From positions 992,001 through 1,056,000 of the forward strand of contig JANCIK010000001.1 in the NCBI GenBank assembly GCA_028532985.1: a DNA stretch of 64,000 bases. The letters run 5' to 3'. Made by a program: the position numbers and the translations under genes. This DNA is from Stropharia rugosoannulata (Eukaryota > Basidiomycota > Agaricomycetes > Agaricales > Strophariaceae). Shown here in pieces: positions 48,895 to 61,421 of this stretch. How positions within the stretch are numbered: the first letter of the stretch is position 1; the number at the start of each line of letters is the position of its first letter. The notes beneath the pieces were generated by a model. It made no database searches, was not told the DNA's origin, and saw only the letters and a list, made by a program, of their open reading frames with translations.

Positions 48895-49431
48895 CTCAGA
48901 ATAACTTAGTGTCAACTGGACAAGCCCTGGGCTATGTGGATACGCTTCACAACGCCGTTTCACCCATTATGCCGACAGCGTACTACACATACGTAGGTCG
49001 TAAAACTTTCTGAGGCGCAATTGTAAGGCAGGGTATATCTGTTACATGACTTCTGGCCATAGCCTATATGTTTAAAACTGCCTGGGGTATCGGTGAATGA
49101 GGACCTCAGCTGGTGAGTAATTTGATTAACTTTCCAACCTTTCTTGAATCTTTCATATACTCATAGATAGAAGATTTAAATACCACAGGTCAAATTAAAG
49201 ATTAATATCCAATCCTTACACAGTCCGTCCAGATCCACAAGATGCAAATATATATATGTTAAATGTCCCATTGAGTCGTTAGCGCCGTTATACAATGCCT
49301 TTAAAACACGCCCTTGCCTCTCGCTCGCCTCCGGCCCTCACATATACTATCACGCGGCCGTAAGGCGTACCCTATGGCAGGCTGCCCGAATTATGGGCAG
49401 GTATGCAATAGGCAGTCTAAAATATCTTATC
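48895..49431. other. Intergenic between F-box C and protease 1
   Basis: The two genes converge here. No exon or repeat is seen. Confidence 0.4.
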
Positions 49432-51592
49432 TCAGAGCAGGAGCACAGATAGCAGGCCGCAGAATAGAGTGAGTGTGAGGTGAGCGCCAGTGAGACCTGA
49501 CGTCAATGCGCCGCTCTTAGTGCCTCCGATCGTGCTTGAGCTGGCTGAAGATCCGGAAGATGCGTTCGGGCTAGAGGTTACTACACCAGTGCCATTTGGG
49601 CCACCTATTTCACAGGTAATAAGGAGCAGAATCAAAGCATTAGCAAAGAAAAGAAGTACCTGAGCCACCTGCGTTGCTTGACAGAGCAGCAAAGCCGACG
49701 GAGGGCGGTGTTGCACGGAAAACAGAATAGACGTTTTTCTGTATGGTACATCATTGATATCAGCACGACTGCTGATTGGTACGTAACGGAAGATGCAGAT
49801 GAACATACCAGGAACGTATCACCCACGACCCAGTTTGGGTTGCCTTCGCTTCCACCCTCGATGCTTGTGCCCATGTCAAGATCAAAGATAGCAGCAATGC
49901 ATGCGCTGGAATCGTTTGGCTCCTGGCCAATGTTCATGTCGCTCGCGCTGATCGGCCATAGCTGGCCGCCGAACGAGAGCGAGACGTCCAGCTGTTGAGA
50001 GCATGCTGCAAAAACGGCCTGTCAGTGCGATGTGATTGCCCTGCGAGCAGATGTCTGCTTACGGAAATTGAAGAAGCCCGGGCTGCTGGGGGAATCCGTG
50101 CCACCTACGGCCGCCTTGATAGCTGCGACGTCGGCAGTGGGGCCGCCAATGAGCGTTGTGCCGGTGTCGATGGCAGAGAGCTCGGCGCCGTTTCCAGTCG
50201 AGAGTGTAACAGGTAAGCCATTAACCGTGATATCTAAAAGGGATATGCTTAGCGGCCACGTCCTTATTCGACCGATATAAACTTCAAACAACTCACTAGC
50301 CATATTCAAAAGCCAGAATGTCGGCGTCTGGACGGGCATAGCAAGGAATTCGATTTCGCCCGAAAAGAGCGACGCGTTTGAGCCGCCGAGCGTGAAGAGA
50401 CCCCCGGGGACGTCCTGTGCGTTCGTGTTTCCCGCGCGCTCGAGCCAGAAACTCATTTCCGGCGATGCGAGTTGGTTATTTGAGGCGAGCGACTGCCAAA
50501 AAGGTGTTGCTTCCGTGCTCGCGATGGTATTGAATGCGAGGCCCATAATTCCTGATACGCTCCCGTCAAGCAGGCCGCGCGAGACGCTATCTACGTTCAC
50601 TGCGGACAATAAGTTGATGAGCATTCACATCGTCTGACGGTGAGTGGTGTAAAAGGAAGCAGACTCACAGAATTTCTGGTTGGTAATGGTGAACCCACCC
50701 ATCGAAACAGTGTCCTGGCTGAGGGAGCCATGAACTTCACCGGAGCCGTACTGAATCGGTACTTCTTGGCCAAGCACGGGAGCCGCATTTCCGTTGCTCA
50801 CAGGGGTGCTTGTACCAGTTTGGAAAGTGGAAGACTGGCTGGATTGAAAAAGGGGAGTTTGACGGTCGCAGGCTTGACAGTTGCTGCCCGCAACCCAAAG
50901 GTCAGACGAGCCAGTATCGAGGATCACGGAGAATTGCTGCGGGCTTAAAAATAAGACGGATAGTTAGCCATACTGTCACAGTACAAAGTGGAGCTCAGGA
51001 AAGGGACACGAGATGAAGGAGGTTGGCAAGAGCTGACCCGGGGAGACAAGAGTCAAGACGATCAGTGCCAAGGGTCTCTGCAATGCCCAGTGATCTGTCC
51101 TGGCTCTTTGTCTGCCAAGAAAAAGGACTTTGAAAATTCTTCCTTCAGCAGTAGTGAGAGTGCTAAAAGATGGATGGTTTATAAATTGTAGCATAGAAAC
51201 AGAATGGCCGATGAAATGTGCAGAAAAATGTTTAAGTCACAGGAATGCCACTCACGGTGTACCAATTGATATAGAGCCAAAGAAACTAGAGTCACCATCC
51301 TAATGAAATGATGACCAGAAGGTTAACTCGAGTAGGAGACATAGACAAAGGTTAAACGTACTTGGTTAGTAACGGGTATAGACGAAGCCGTCCCTCTCCT
51401 CCCTACAGTGGACCTTCGATGAGCCTTGGAGGCTGCGGCAGAAAAGCCGTACTTCGTTCTTAGGCGGAAGGCCTCTTCATTGAGATCTAGCTTTCTGGAA
51501 GCACGTCGTGTGAGAGGGATGTGTAATGGGTCTGCAGCGAGAACAGTGGAAGGAAGAAGAAGGAACGGGAGAGCAAGTGTCAACGAGAGCAT
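49432..51592 (-). CDS. Pepsin-type (A1) aspartic protease, GPI-type, copy 1
   Basis: A secreted acid endopeptidase. It starts at 51592 with a signal peptide (MLSLTLALPFLLLPSTVLAA) and a short propeptide ending near KYGFSAAASK. The N-lobe begins SSFFGSISIGTP, then VILDTGSSDLWVAGSNCQAC with catalytic Asp 1. It continues PIQYGSGEVHGSLSQDTVSM (flap region) and SGIMGLAFNTIA. The C-lobe contains LSAIDTGTTLIGG with catalytic Asp 2, SACIAAIFDLDMGTSIEGGS and NPNWVVGDTFL, then NVYSVFRATPPSVGFAALS. A Ser/Gly/Thr-rich stalk leads to a hydrophobic end (AHLTLTLFCGLLSVLLL) with no basic tail, as in GPI-anchored yapsin-like proteases. At least seven short introns. Both catalytic motifs are intact, so it should be active at the cell surface. 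It is the reference copy for the two below. Confidence 0.9.
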
Positions 51593-54500
51593 GACAGTCT
51601 GGCGTGGCAAGGAGGAAAGTCGACCGGTCGAACAGGTATTAAAAGGATATAAGGAATGGAGTGCGGCACAGCCGAAGAAAAAGAGGAGTAAGAGAAAGAG
51701 CTGCGCAGTCGCTGGATCAGAGGGACTGAGTGATGTTCTCTCACAGCCCATTGCTTGAAGATGCTCGCTATTATTAGTCTTGCCGGTTGTCTCGTCATCA
51801 CGCTGAGTGGCCTCCCAACTGTTGTTTGCTCTTTTATTGTGTCGCGATCAATACTGCTTCATTCACAGAAGCATTCGATCCCTTTTTATGACAGATGCAT
51901 CCTCTACAGAATCACATCTTCAGAACTGAACGTTGACGTAGAACGTCGAGTAGAGATAGAATAGCAACACCCTGTACGGTTGCCCCTGAAGAATCGAACG
52001 AAGCTTACTATGATGCTGTCCGTACCACACAGCCTTGTATTCCCAGTCCGTTGACCCTCAGTGTTTCCGTGCGTGTTGTACTTAGCCGTGCATACCACTA
52101 TGGACACCATGACGAAGTAAAGAACGCGGTTTACCATCTGTCATCGTCATGTTGCCGAGTTCGAACATACGGCACTTGTATTTTTATCGGGACTAATTTT
52201 AGCCTTCTTCACATTATAATTGGACCTCGATACCTGAAGCGAGACGGCCAGGAAAACAGGACATGGATGGAGCGCGCAGCCACACTGCTGTTGTTCGAGT
52301 CTGCCGCGATAACTTCAGACAAGGGATATGAAACTGCTAAGGAGGGACGAGGTAAGTACAACGTCTATTGGCTCGTATCACAAAGATCATAAGGGTGCTG
52401 CGGGACAAATATTGGGGCTCGAATGAAAAACCAGGCGTTGAACCATATCTGAAGCAACTAAAAGCACGTTCACTTCCTTTCTAGTTGAAATATACATGTC
52501 CTACACGAGGAGAAGCTCCTGCAGTATTAATATTCTGGTATTTTCTTTTGGAGCTCAGGGTACGTACCTGTGCCATATCTGTATGCGCAGTGAGAGTCCG
52601 TACTACCGCGCGAGCGCCCTATGTATGAAGAATGTCACAATATGCGGTCAACGGAGGCCTTCTTGCGCATACAGTAAGCCTCATTCATAGCATTGAGCTA
52701 ATTCTCTCGGAGCCGCCTCTCGGTTTGTTCTGCCGGGACCCTGGCAGTGCTGCTGCGCACGGCTGGCCATCGGCCTGAATTGATCCTAAGTTTGGAGAGA
52801 TTACTGCTTAACCAGCGATAATAAAGTAGAAGATGTACAGCCTTTGACTCGTGTAGCAGGTGTGGCCGGCATTAGCTTGTCTGCCAGCCGTCGCTGATTA
52901 GGCGTAGGTGACACCGAGATTGTAGAAGACGGAGAGGATAAACATAATGCTTACTCTCTATACATATAGCCTTCCGTTTGGGGATTTTTCAAGCACCTAT
53001 CCTATCGGGATAATATCACTGATCTTTGACAGTGGGCTCCGGATTAGAATTGAGCTTTGCAGCTGCAAGGAACAGCATTGTGAGCTCTTCAGAGAGCCAG
53101 ATCCTCAGCTTGTGTGTAAAAGTCTTACTTTCAAATTAAATCAAGGAGAATAAAGGTATGTACACCACTTTTACCTGTACTAGACCTCGCATTCGAACTA
53201 GCCGATTCGAGTCGATTATCGAGATATTATGGTCGGCGTCGTTTTGTGTAACAAGAAGAGATCCAGAAGTTAAGAGGACAGAAGACATATCCCAAAACAC
53301 TGAATATATGCTGAACGTTTGCGAGTTCCTTGAGCTGTAAGGCGTCTGCATGAGGTACGAATGAAGTGCTCGAAAGGCTCACGGATTCTTACATAAAAGC
53401 GGGGTACAACAACGCCAACTGATGCCAAATAAACAGGGCCACGGGGCGATCCCTAGTACCTCTCCCTTTCCTCCAAATTCCCCGTTCTTTGCTTGTAAGC
53501 TATAAAAAAGGGCTATATAGGCTGGTCAAACACTCAGCACCTGGTTTATTTAGCTTAGCGTTGTACCCTACATCCTACTACTTGCTGGACGCCTTGTTGA
53601 TTGGAGGTTAAACTTGGATTTTGTGTAAACTGCTTGCGTTTTGAACATGTATTATAATACTGTGCGCGTACATCATACACGCAGTATGGAATACTTTTGC
53701 ACAAAAGGGAGGTCAGCGTATTGTGTACATTCAAGGCTTGGCTGTCTTTGTGGCCCTGTTCTGGCACGATGATAAGCACAAAAGTGTCACTGTTATGACG
53801 CGACACGGCAGTTCTAGACTCTGAATCAGTATGCCTGGATGAGAAAAACAGCTCATACCATGCTAAGTACCATGTTGAATGCCTATCTAACGAGACAGCC
53901 TCGTTATACTCGTGACGGAGAGAATGATTGCGGAATAACTTTTATTGGAACGCGGCGACAGCGCTCGTATTACTTGGGGCTACGCATGCAAGAGCGCTCT
54001 TGCAAGAGTAGAAGGGAGAGATCGTGTGTGTGTATTGGATGGTGGAATGTGTGCATGTCGACGATGTATGTGTGTGGGATGTGATGCAAGACTGCTACGG
54101 GCGCCTATCAAGTCTTGGCGCCAAGGAAGCCTGCAGACGTGGTGAGCATGGTCACTGCGACATGCCTACACATACAGTATAGACAACTTGAGTTGTAGTA
54201 AATGTGACATTTCAATCTACAGTATCTTCTGTCAAGAAGCAAATGTGTGTTGGGCGATTGATCATAGCATTATACAATGATGAAGCTTGAAGCCTGCTGC
54301 CTATGTATGAGAGCGTTAAATTACTCTCAGTGTCACGATGGTGACCGACAACTAGATTGATAGCTACCGAATACTCTACGTGACGTAGGAAATTAGTCAA
54401 TAGCTTAATAGAAGGATGTAACGACAGTAAAGTTCATCGCAGCGTATGAACGACTGAGGGAATGTGTGAGTGAAAGTATAACGAATGGATAGAAGGGAGG

Positions 54501-54760
54501 GAATGTCTGATGAGTTGTGAAGGAAGTACCGGTGGGTGTGACTGTAAACAAAGTGTGGCATAATTTACGCTAAAATTTGAATACAGCGAAGAAGTACTGT
54601 AGTAAGAAATGAGAAACGACGACAATTAATAAGAATGTCACGTTGGAGATAAAGCGAACGAAATTTATGAGTCCAAGAACAGAGGTGCACGCACTGATTT
54701 CAATCTAGTAAACCTTTCCCTCTCCCCAAAAACGCAACAAGGAAATTGAAACATGTCGGC
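51593..54760. other. 3.2-kb spacer between proteases 1 and 2
   Basis: The promoter of protease 1 lies at the left end (a TATATCC-like box near 51645-51652 on the minus strand). A plus-strand TATA-like run at about 53500-53520 has no recognisable gene after it. The rest shows only short open frames without family motifs. Candidate small genes cannot be excluded. Confidence 0.35.
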
Positions 54761-56966
54761 TCAAAGGAGTAACGCAGACAACAAACCGAAGAGCAGGGTA
54801 AGTACAAGATAGCCGTGAGTGACGCTTGCTGCCGCGCCCGGATACGCGTCTGAAGATGCAGCAGTCTGATTTAGAGGTGGATTCGGATTCGAAGAAGCGT
54901 TCCCGGGGTTCGTTGAAGGTACGTCGAGATTCGTAGGTGCTTTCGGAGTTGCAGGTGCTTTTGGCTTCGAGTTTTTGCCAGTGCTGCTGCTTGGGACTCC
55001 TAATTCACAAGAGATAAGATTCAAAATTAAAGCATTAGAGATGGAATGATGCACCAGTTCCACCTGCATTGGTTGACAAAGCTGCAAAGCCGACAGAGGG
55101 GGGTGATTCACGGAAGACGGAGTAAACGTTTCTCTGTGCGGTGGATTCGTGATATAAGTACAACTGTTGATCAGCCCGCAGCCAGCGAGGCAAAGGGACG
55201 CACCAGGAACCTGACACCCACGACCCAATCCGGGCTGTCTTTACTCTTGCTGTTTATACTTAGTAACGTCGAGCCCTTGGTGATATCGAAGATAGAAGCG
55301 ATGCACGCGTTATGGTCGTTTGGCTCCGTGGTCATGACCAGGTCGCCCGGGCTGATTGGCCACAGCTTCCCTCCAAACGCGATCGAGACTTCGTGCTTTT
55401 TCGAGCATGCTTAAATGACCGAAGGAAGTGTTATTAGATGCCGTAGGACGGTGATATAGTACGAGAGAATTAGGGCTCACGGAAGTTGAAAAAGCCTGGG
55501 TTGTTTGGAGAGTTACGGCCACCCAAGGCTGTCTTGATGGCTGCGACAACGGCGGATGGGGCACCTATGAGTGATGTGTCGGTTTCGAAGGCAGCTAGCG
55601 CGGATTTTCCAGTAGAAAATTTAACAGGTGCTCCATTAACCATTAAATCTTTTTTTTTATTATAAATGATAAAGAGGCTCAGCCATCGTATACGGATTCG
55701 ACTAATGTAAATAACTCACTGGACACAGGCAAAGACCAAAAAGACCGCGGGGCCGGAATATCATGGAACTCAATCTTGCCCGAGAAGAGATCGGCGTTTG
55801 TGCCGCCGAGGGTCAAGAGGCCTCCAGGTATGGGCTGTGATTTTGAGTTTTTCGAGTCCACCGTGTTTGCGCGCTCGATCCAGAAGCTGAATTGTGGAGA
55901 TGCGAGCTGGCCGTTGGAGGCAAGTGTCTTCCAAAAGGGTTTCCTGCCCGTGCTTGCGGCAACGTTAAATGCCAGCCCCATAATTCCAGATATGTCCGCG
56001 TTAAGCTGGTCGTTTGAGACAGAGTCCACATCCACTATAGAATCACAGACCAATGAGGGCTCAGTTTAGCCGAAACGTAGGATAGGTGTGCCCTTACAGA
56101 AGTTCTGATTTTTAATAGTGAACGAGCCTAACGAAACAGTGTCCTGGGCGACGGAGCCGCGGAAGCTACCAGCGCCGCGGTTTAATTGCACTTCATTGCT
56201 AGAAACGCTTCGGAAAGTTTTGGATTTACTGGAGCGGTAACGGGGTGTTTGACGGTTGCAGTTATTACAGGTGCTGTCTTCCACGAAAAGGTCCGACGAT
56301 CCGGTGTCAAGGATCATGGAGAAAGTTTGCGGGCTTAAGAAGTCGGTTGTTAGCCAAACTGTCGCTGTTAAAATTTAAAGGTGCAGTGCAGGAACAGGAC
56401 ACGGAAATGCACAAGGTAGAATAAGGACTTATGTGGCGAGGAGAGGGTAATTAGGGCTGATTGCCAGCACCCAAGATCTACACCTGCCAAATGTCTGCCA
56501 ATAGAAAAGACTTTTTAAAAAATGCCCCCCAGCTGCAGGAAAAGCGCCAAAAGTAATATGCATATTGGGGTATCATGGGAACCAAAAGGACGAGAAGATA
56601 TGCAGATTAAATCAAATTTGGTGAAGTCGAAGGAATGCCACTCACGGTGTACCAATCTGTATCGGACAAAAGACAACACCTTTCTATGACAATTGATGAT
56701 TATTTTAACGTTAATTCGAACTTTACGGACACAACAAGACGTACCGGGGTGGTGACCTTAGTGGACGAGGACTTCCCTTTTTGCCCTGTTTGAACAATGG
56801 CGGAGACGGCATCAGAAAAGCCGTACTTTGTTCTTATGCGGGATGCCTCTTCTTTGAGATCTATCTCTTGGGAAGCCCTTTGTGTGAGAGGGATGTGTAT
56901 TACATCTGCAGCAAGAACTATGGTAGACAGAAGAAGAAAGGGGAAAAAGAGCGTCACAAAGAACAT
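54761..56966 (-). CDS. A1 aspartic-protease homologue with lost second catalytic Asp, copy 2
   Basis: A paralogue of protease 1 with the same exon layout. It starts at 56966 (MFFVTLFFPFLLLSTIVLAA, signal peptide), then RASQEIDLKEEASRIRTKYG. Catalytic Asp 1 is present in MILDTGSSDLFVEDSTCNNC. The rest of the N-lobe is readable (GSFRGSVAQDTVSLGSFTIK, ISGIMGLAFNVAASTGRKPF). At the second active site, where copy 1 has AIDTGTT, this copy reads AFETDTS: GAC became GAA and GGC became GAC (55578-55586). Pepsin-type catalysis needs both Asp residues, so it is probably inactive or strongly altered. The C-lobe (CIASIFDI, SPDWVVGVRFL, NVYSVFRESPPSVGFAALST) and the GPI-type hydrophobic end (GYLVLTLLFGLLSALLL) are kept without stop codons. 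It could be a pseudoenzyme (binder, decoy or inhibitor) or an early pseudogene. Confidence 0.82.
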
Positions 56967-58204
56967 GACAGTCTCGCTTGGCAAGGAGTCGTCCGGAGGA
57001 GTAGGTATAAAACGGACACGATGAATGGAGGGCAGTAGTGCATATTTGAAGGGGAGCAATCTTCTATGTTTTTCCCAATTGCTTCTAAGTCCATGTGGAA
57101 ATACATATAGCGCCCGTCACAGCGGCATTGACAAGTGTGTGTGATCCGAGATGCGACATCAAAGATGATTGGCAAGACATCCATGCGAAAGATCAGATTC
57201 AGAGGTACATACATATAAAAATGACAACTACAGTCACTGACACGACAGCGCCCAGCGCTCAGTGCCTTGTTTCTCTGATAAATATTCTGTGTTCAATTCA
57301 TACTTGACCTTACATCCTACGCTGACCACCATATGTAGATATTTGGACTCACAACGGGTAATAAGATCGCGGTTGGTTCAATCCATTTGCTATGACATTC
57401 AACACTTCCTCTTGAGCTAATATTTAGCCCTTTCGCAAAATAATTGAACCCCCATTGCTTGCCCGAAGTGAAATAGCCGGGAAGTCAGGAAAGACAGGTC
57501 ATGGACAGACCCGAGGCTTCACGCATAACCGGGCTGATCAGAGTACAATCCAATGTGAGAGCACTTATCAAATGAAGTAGATGTGTGTGCATTTCGGTGC
57601 TTGCGCAACGCCGCGAGTTCCACCAATGTATAAGAGTTACGCAACTAGTCAATTGGAACAAGTCGGGTCATGACTTTGTCCGACTACAGCTAATTGATAG
57701 CGACTAGTAAGTCGCCGACTTTGTCTGCTTTTGGCAAGAAAGTCGGGGAGTCTGTCACATGAGCTCTGCCGGGCGAGCTGCATGGATGATGACCGGCGCC
57801 TAACGTTAACTTTGGATGCATGTCAAAAAATGGAGTCAAACCTTGGTCAAACCCGCGGATTCACAGTCAACACACCTGAAATCTTCAAAAATTCACGTAT
57901 TATTCGACCCAGCATCACTAATACACTAATATTGCCGCGTTTATCAGTGGCTGAGCAGTGTATAGTAATATCACACATAGTCCATCCGTCTAAATCCACA
58001 AAAATACTTATGCTCAAAACCCAATGAGTCAGTATGCATGTCATAAAGCAAGCAGAATATTATTGCATCATTAAGAATCAGGTCAAAGAAGAAACACGCA
58101 TAATAGGCCGAAGATATGGGTAAGTAGTAAGTAACGCCGAAGGTCACAGTGCTACTCGTCGTACCCCTAGTCGTGCCCGAACGTAATTAAATGTTAGGGA
58201 TGAG
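56967..58204. other. Spacer between protease copies 2 and 3
   Basis: It contains the presumed promoter of copy 2 (GTATAAAAC-like word at about 57004 on the plus strand). No exon is seen from 57100 to 58200, apart from short unassigned open frames. Confidence 0.35.
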
Positions 58205-58668
58205 TAGATGCACCTGTTCCACCTGCGTTAGTTGACAAAGCTGCAAAGCCAACAGAGGGGGGCTATTCAGGGAAGACAGAGTAGACGTTGCTCTGTGTCA
58301 TGGATCCGTGATGCATAATTGCAATTGCTGGTTAGCATGCAGGCAGCGGCAGGGCAACGCACCAGGAACGTAACACCCACGACCCAGCTAGGGGCGTTTT
58401 ACTCCTGCCTTTGATGATTTCAGCCATGGTGACATCAAAGATAGCAGCGATGCATGCAGTAGGATCATTTGCCTCCGTGCCCATGACCATGTCGCCTGGG
58501 GCGATTGGCCACAGCCGCCTGCCGAACGAGATCGAGACTTCATGCTTTTGAGAACATGCTGCAATGACCACAGAAAGGGATGTCAGCTGCGGTGTGGCGA
58601 CGTATGAGTGAATTACTAGTGCTCACGGAAGTTGAAGAAGCCCCGGTTGTCTGGAGAGTTTCTGTCGT
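58205..58668 (-). pseudogene. Truncated aspartic-protease pseudogene, copy 3
   Basis: Only the last part of the C-lobe remains. It begins inside a region equal to GGTDSPSSPGFFNF of copy 1 (here NSPDNRGFFNF). Next come ACSQKHEVSISFGRRLWPIA, MGTEANDPTACIAAIFDVT and WVLGVTFL. After the intron it reads SNVYSVFPE, then a TAG at 58263-58265 where the other copies have Ser, then PPSVGFAALS. Both catalytic Asp sites, the signal peptide and the stalk are missing. It is not expressed as a protease. Confidence 0.85.
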
Positions 58669-60100
58669 TCATGCATCAGCAATGCATGTTGCGCAACTCA
58701 GACCCGGGATATTCTGTTAGAAAAAGTGCTTGCAAATTGATCAGTACATAACAGTATAAGTGCATGAGCACTGAACGCGGTATGGAGGTTGGTAGAAAGT
58801 TGAACGTTGAAAAGCGGTGCAATAGGTAGTTGACAGTTGTCTATAACTGAGTCATATTACTTACATAGTACCAAACAAACACGATCACTGTCGTTGGGAG
58901 TCCGTCGTCGATCCCGTTTGTCTACATGATGTATGTGCATGATCATTCATGCCCGCCATCTTCAAACTTGCCTACTGGGCGCCCTCCGACCATCTTTGCA
59001 ATCGATATGCGTCAACAGCAGTATCTGTTGTTTCTCTGGAGACTTGGGTTGAAATCCTTGTCTCGGATTGACCTCCGCTCTGAAGCATAGCTGTGCGTAC
59101 TAGCGCGGACGTCACGGTTATTTTGTAGGCTTGGCCAGGCTGACCATTCTGCTCATTGGCTGTCTGGTCAATCTCGACTTGGCATTGTACACACGTGGTA
59201 TAGGCGCCGTCGTCAAATAAGCGGCCTCTAACCACGGGTTCATAACTTCATAGGCCAGCGACGTTGCCCCCCCTCATCTACGATTGTCATTGGTTCCTTG
59301 TACCGTGGTTGAGAATCCCATGATGCTAGGCACTAATAGGCAACCAATACCTAGTCATCTCTCTCCTGGGTTTTTCTCTGGATTGTATTGACCAACAGAT
59401 CCTATGACTGCTGTCCGCCCTCTGCCTACTGGATTGAATAAATCAACTGCTAGGCGACTGCCAGAACTGATTTTGCGGAATCCCTATGGTCGTTCCACCT
59501 GACACTGCACGCTTTGCCGCTCTGCTGCAGCATGTTTACATCTATGGCAGAAATGTTTGTCAATCGATATCTAACTCCTGACGCACCGATGAAACTCGGA
59601 GTCGGACTGCTCGTGAAGTAACTGGGTTTATCCGTTTCATTATTGCCCAGAGCTAGACACCCTGGAAGACGGAATGCACCTCTGTGTTCTCGGACGACAC
59701 ATAACGACGAAGTTGAAGACCAACAGCTCTGACTCTGACAGTTCGGATACATGTCCGAACAATTCTTACTGATCCCCAAAGAATATGTAACAACATTTAA
59801 AGTCATGCTGGGCCTTGGCTCGAACGGGCTCGCGTGAGCAAGAGTGGGCAGACTTTGCTACCAACCCCCAGGGTTTCTCCAAGTCACCACATGCTCCTGC
59901 GGCTGATCAAATATACTACCCCCATACTTTTGCGCTGCGGTACCTACGTCCGTTAACTCCATGGTCACTCCTGCTACTCAAAGCTTGCTGTATAAAAGGG
60001 CTCCTTATGCACAAGCAAATCTTCAAGAGGTTTCAGCTTCCTCTCTTCTGCGTCTCGTAGAAACCCTAAAGGATACTGGCACTTTCAGAACTCAGTCATC
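58669..60100. other. Intergenic upstream of the lipase, with two unassigned minus-strand frames
   Basis: Minus-strand open frames at 58972-59235 (87 codons) and 59450-59806 (118 codons) show no recognised domain. The second has a Cys-rich patch (CSDMYPNCQSQSCWSS). They may be chance frames and I do not call a gene. The lipase promoter is at the right end. Confidence 0.35.
59991..59997 (+). promoter_or_regulatory. TATA box of the lipase gene
   Basis: TATAAAA lies 110 bases before the start codon at 60101, allowing a leader of roughly 80 bases. Confidence 0.6.
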
Positions 60101-61421
60101 ATGAAATTCTGGTCGCTTGCTTTCGCATCCTTTGCATCATCTCTGCCGCTGTCGGTTCTTGCCACTCCTTTACTGGAGACCCGAGCGAACGGAATCGACC
60201 AGGCGACTTATGACAACCTTGAACGATACACGAAATACTCTTCGGCTGTATACCAGTGGATTTGCCCTGCGCCTTTAGGAAACAAGCTCGTAAAGTCGGT
60301 GAGTGCGGATGTTACCATTTATATATATATATCAGTACTAAGTTGAGCATTGCAGTTTGATATTTCCGGTACTCAAGGTTTTGTTGCGCGTGACGATTCG
60401 CGCAAGGAGATTGTTGTATCTTTCCGCGGTACTACGGAATTGGCTGATGCGTTCGTCGGTACAGATAAGCTCGCTTTCTAGTATCATATCATTTCTCTAA
60501 CCGGTCTTGCAGATGCTCTGATCGCCTTCACCCCGTTGAAATCTACAGGCCTTTCTGGATTTGGCAACTCGAAAGTTCACACTGGATTCCTTTTTGCGTA
60601 CAACGCTGTCGCAAACACAGTACTTTCAACCGTCAAAGCACAAGCCACGACGTATCCTTCCTATAAGATTGTTTCTACCGGTCACTCTCTAGGCGGAGCT
60701 ACTGCTAGTCTGGCGGCCATTTCTATCAAGTCCGCGCTTCCCTCAGCCAAAGTTCAGTTGTATACCTTTGGTATGTACCTGTATTTAAGGTATAAAAGTT
60801 AGACTTATCTAACAACCTTCAGGTCAACCCCGTATTGGGAACGCCGAATTTGTGGCATACGTTGAAAAGCTTCTTGGTACATCCAACATATTCCGCGCTG
60901 TTCACACCTATGGTAAGCGACTACTTATATGCGTCAAGAATGAACTGAAAAGCTGAAATTCTATAGATGGTGTTCCTACTATCTTATGGAAATCACTTGG
61001 CTACCGCCACTTGTAAGTTTGCATTCGTTCAGTGATAGCATTTTACTCACGTAAATCCCTGTGTATATGCAGTGGCACTGAGTACTGGCACTTCAGTGAT
61101 CCAGGTAAGACCTCTCACTGCTGTTTTATACTTTGAAAGAGTGGCTGATCAGATATGGTTTAGCCAAAGCTTCTAATGTCAAAAAATGCACTGGAGGAGA
61201 TGATGCTACTTGCAGCGATTCCATTGGTACTGCTTGTATTAACGTCACTAAAGGACATTAGAATTAACTCTAATTTTATAGCTTCGACGTTCATCAACCC
61301 CGCTCATCTCTTGTACTTCGGTCAAGGTTGGTGCTCATTTTTCTGTACTCCGATCTACTTTTATTCACATGTATTCTTTTTAACTACAGTCATGGCTCTT
61401 AATCCTCTTCTTTGCATCTAA
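60101..61421 (+). CDS. Secreted class 3 lipase (alpha/beta hydrolase)
   Basis: A secreted esterase that hydrolyses triglyceride or other acyl esters. It starts at 60101 with a signal peptide (MKFWSLAFASFASSLPLSVL). After short introns it reads YTKYSSAVYQWICPAPLGNK, FDISGTQGFVARDDSRKEIV and VSFRGTTELADAF (oxyanion segment). Then comes YKIVSTGHSLGGATASLAAI with the nucleophile Ser in GHSLGG, and YTFGQPRIGNAEFVAYVEKL. HTYDGVPTILWKSLGYRHF probably supplies the catalytic Asp, and INPAHLLYFGQ the His. Cys residues in KKCTGGDDATCSDS likely form a disulfide. The last exon is short (VMALNPLLCI, stop at 61419-61421). The length of about 300 residues and the residue order fit the Rhizomucor-type class 3 lipase family. 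No defects seen. Confidence 0.92.

Noticed and set aside
59450..59806. 118-codon Cys-containing minus-strand frame as a small secreted protein
   Set aside because: No signal peptide at the start, no family match and no supporting splice partners.
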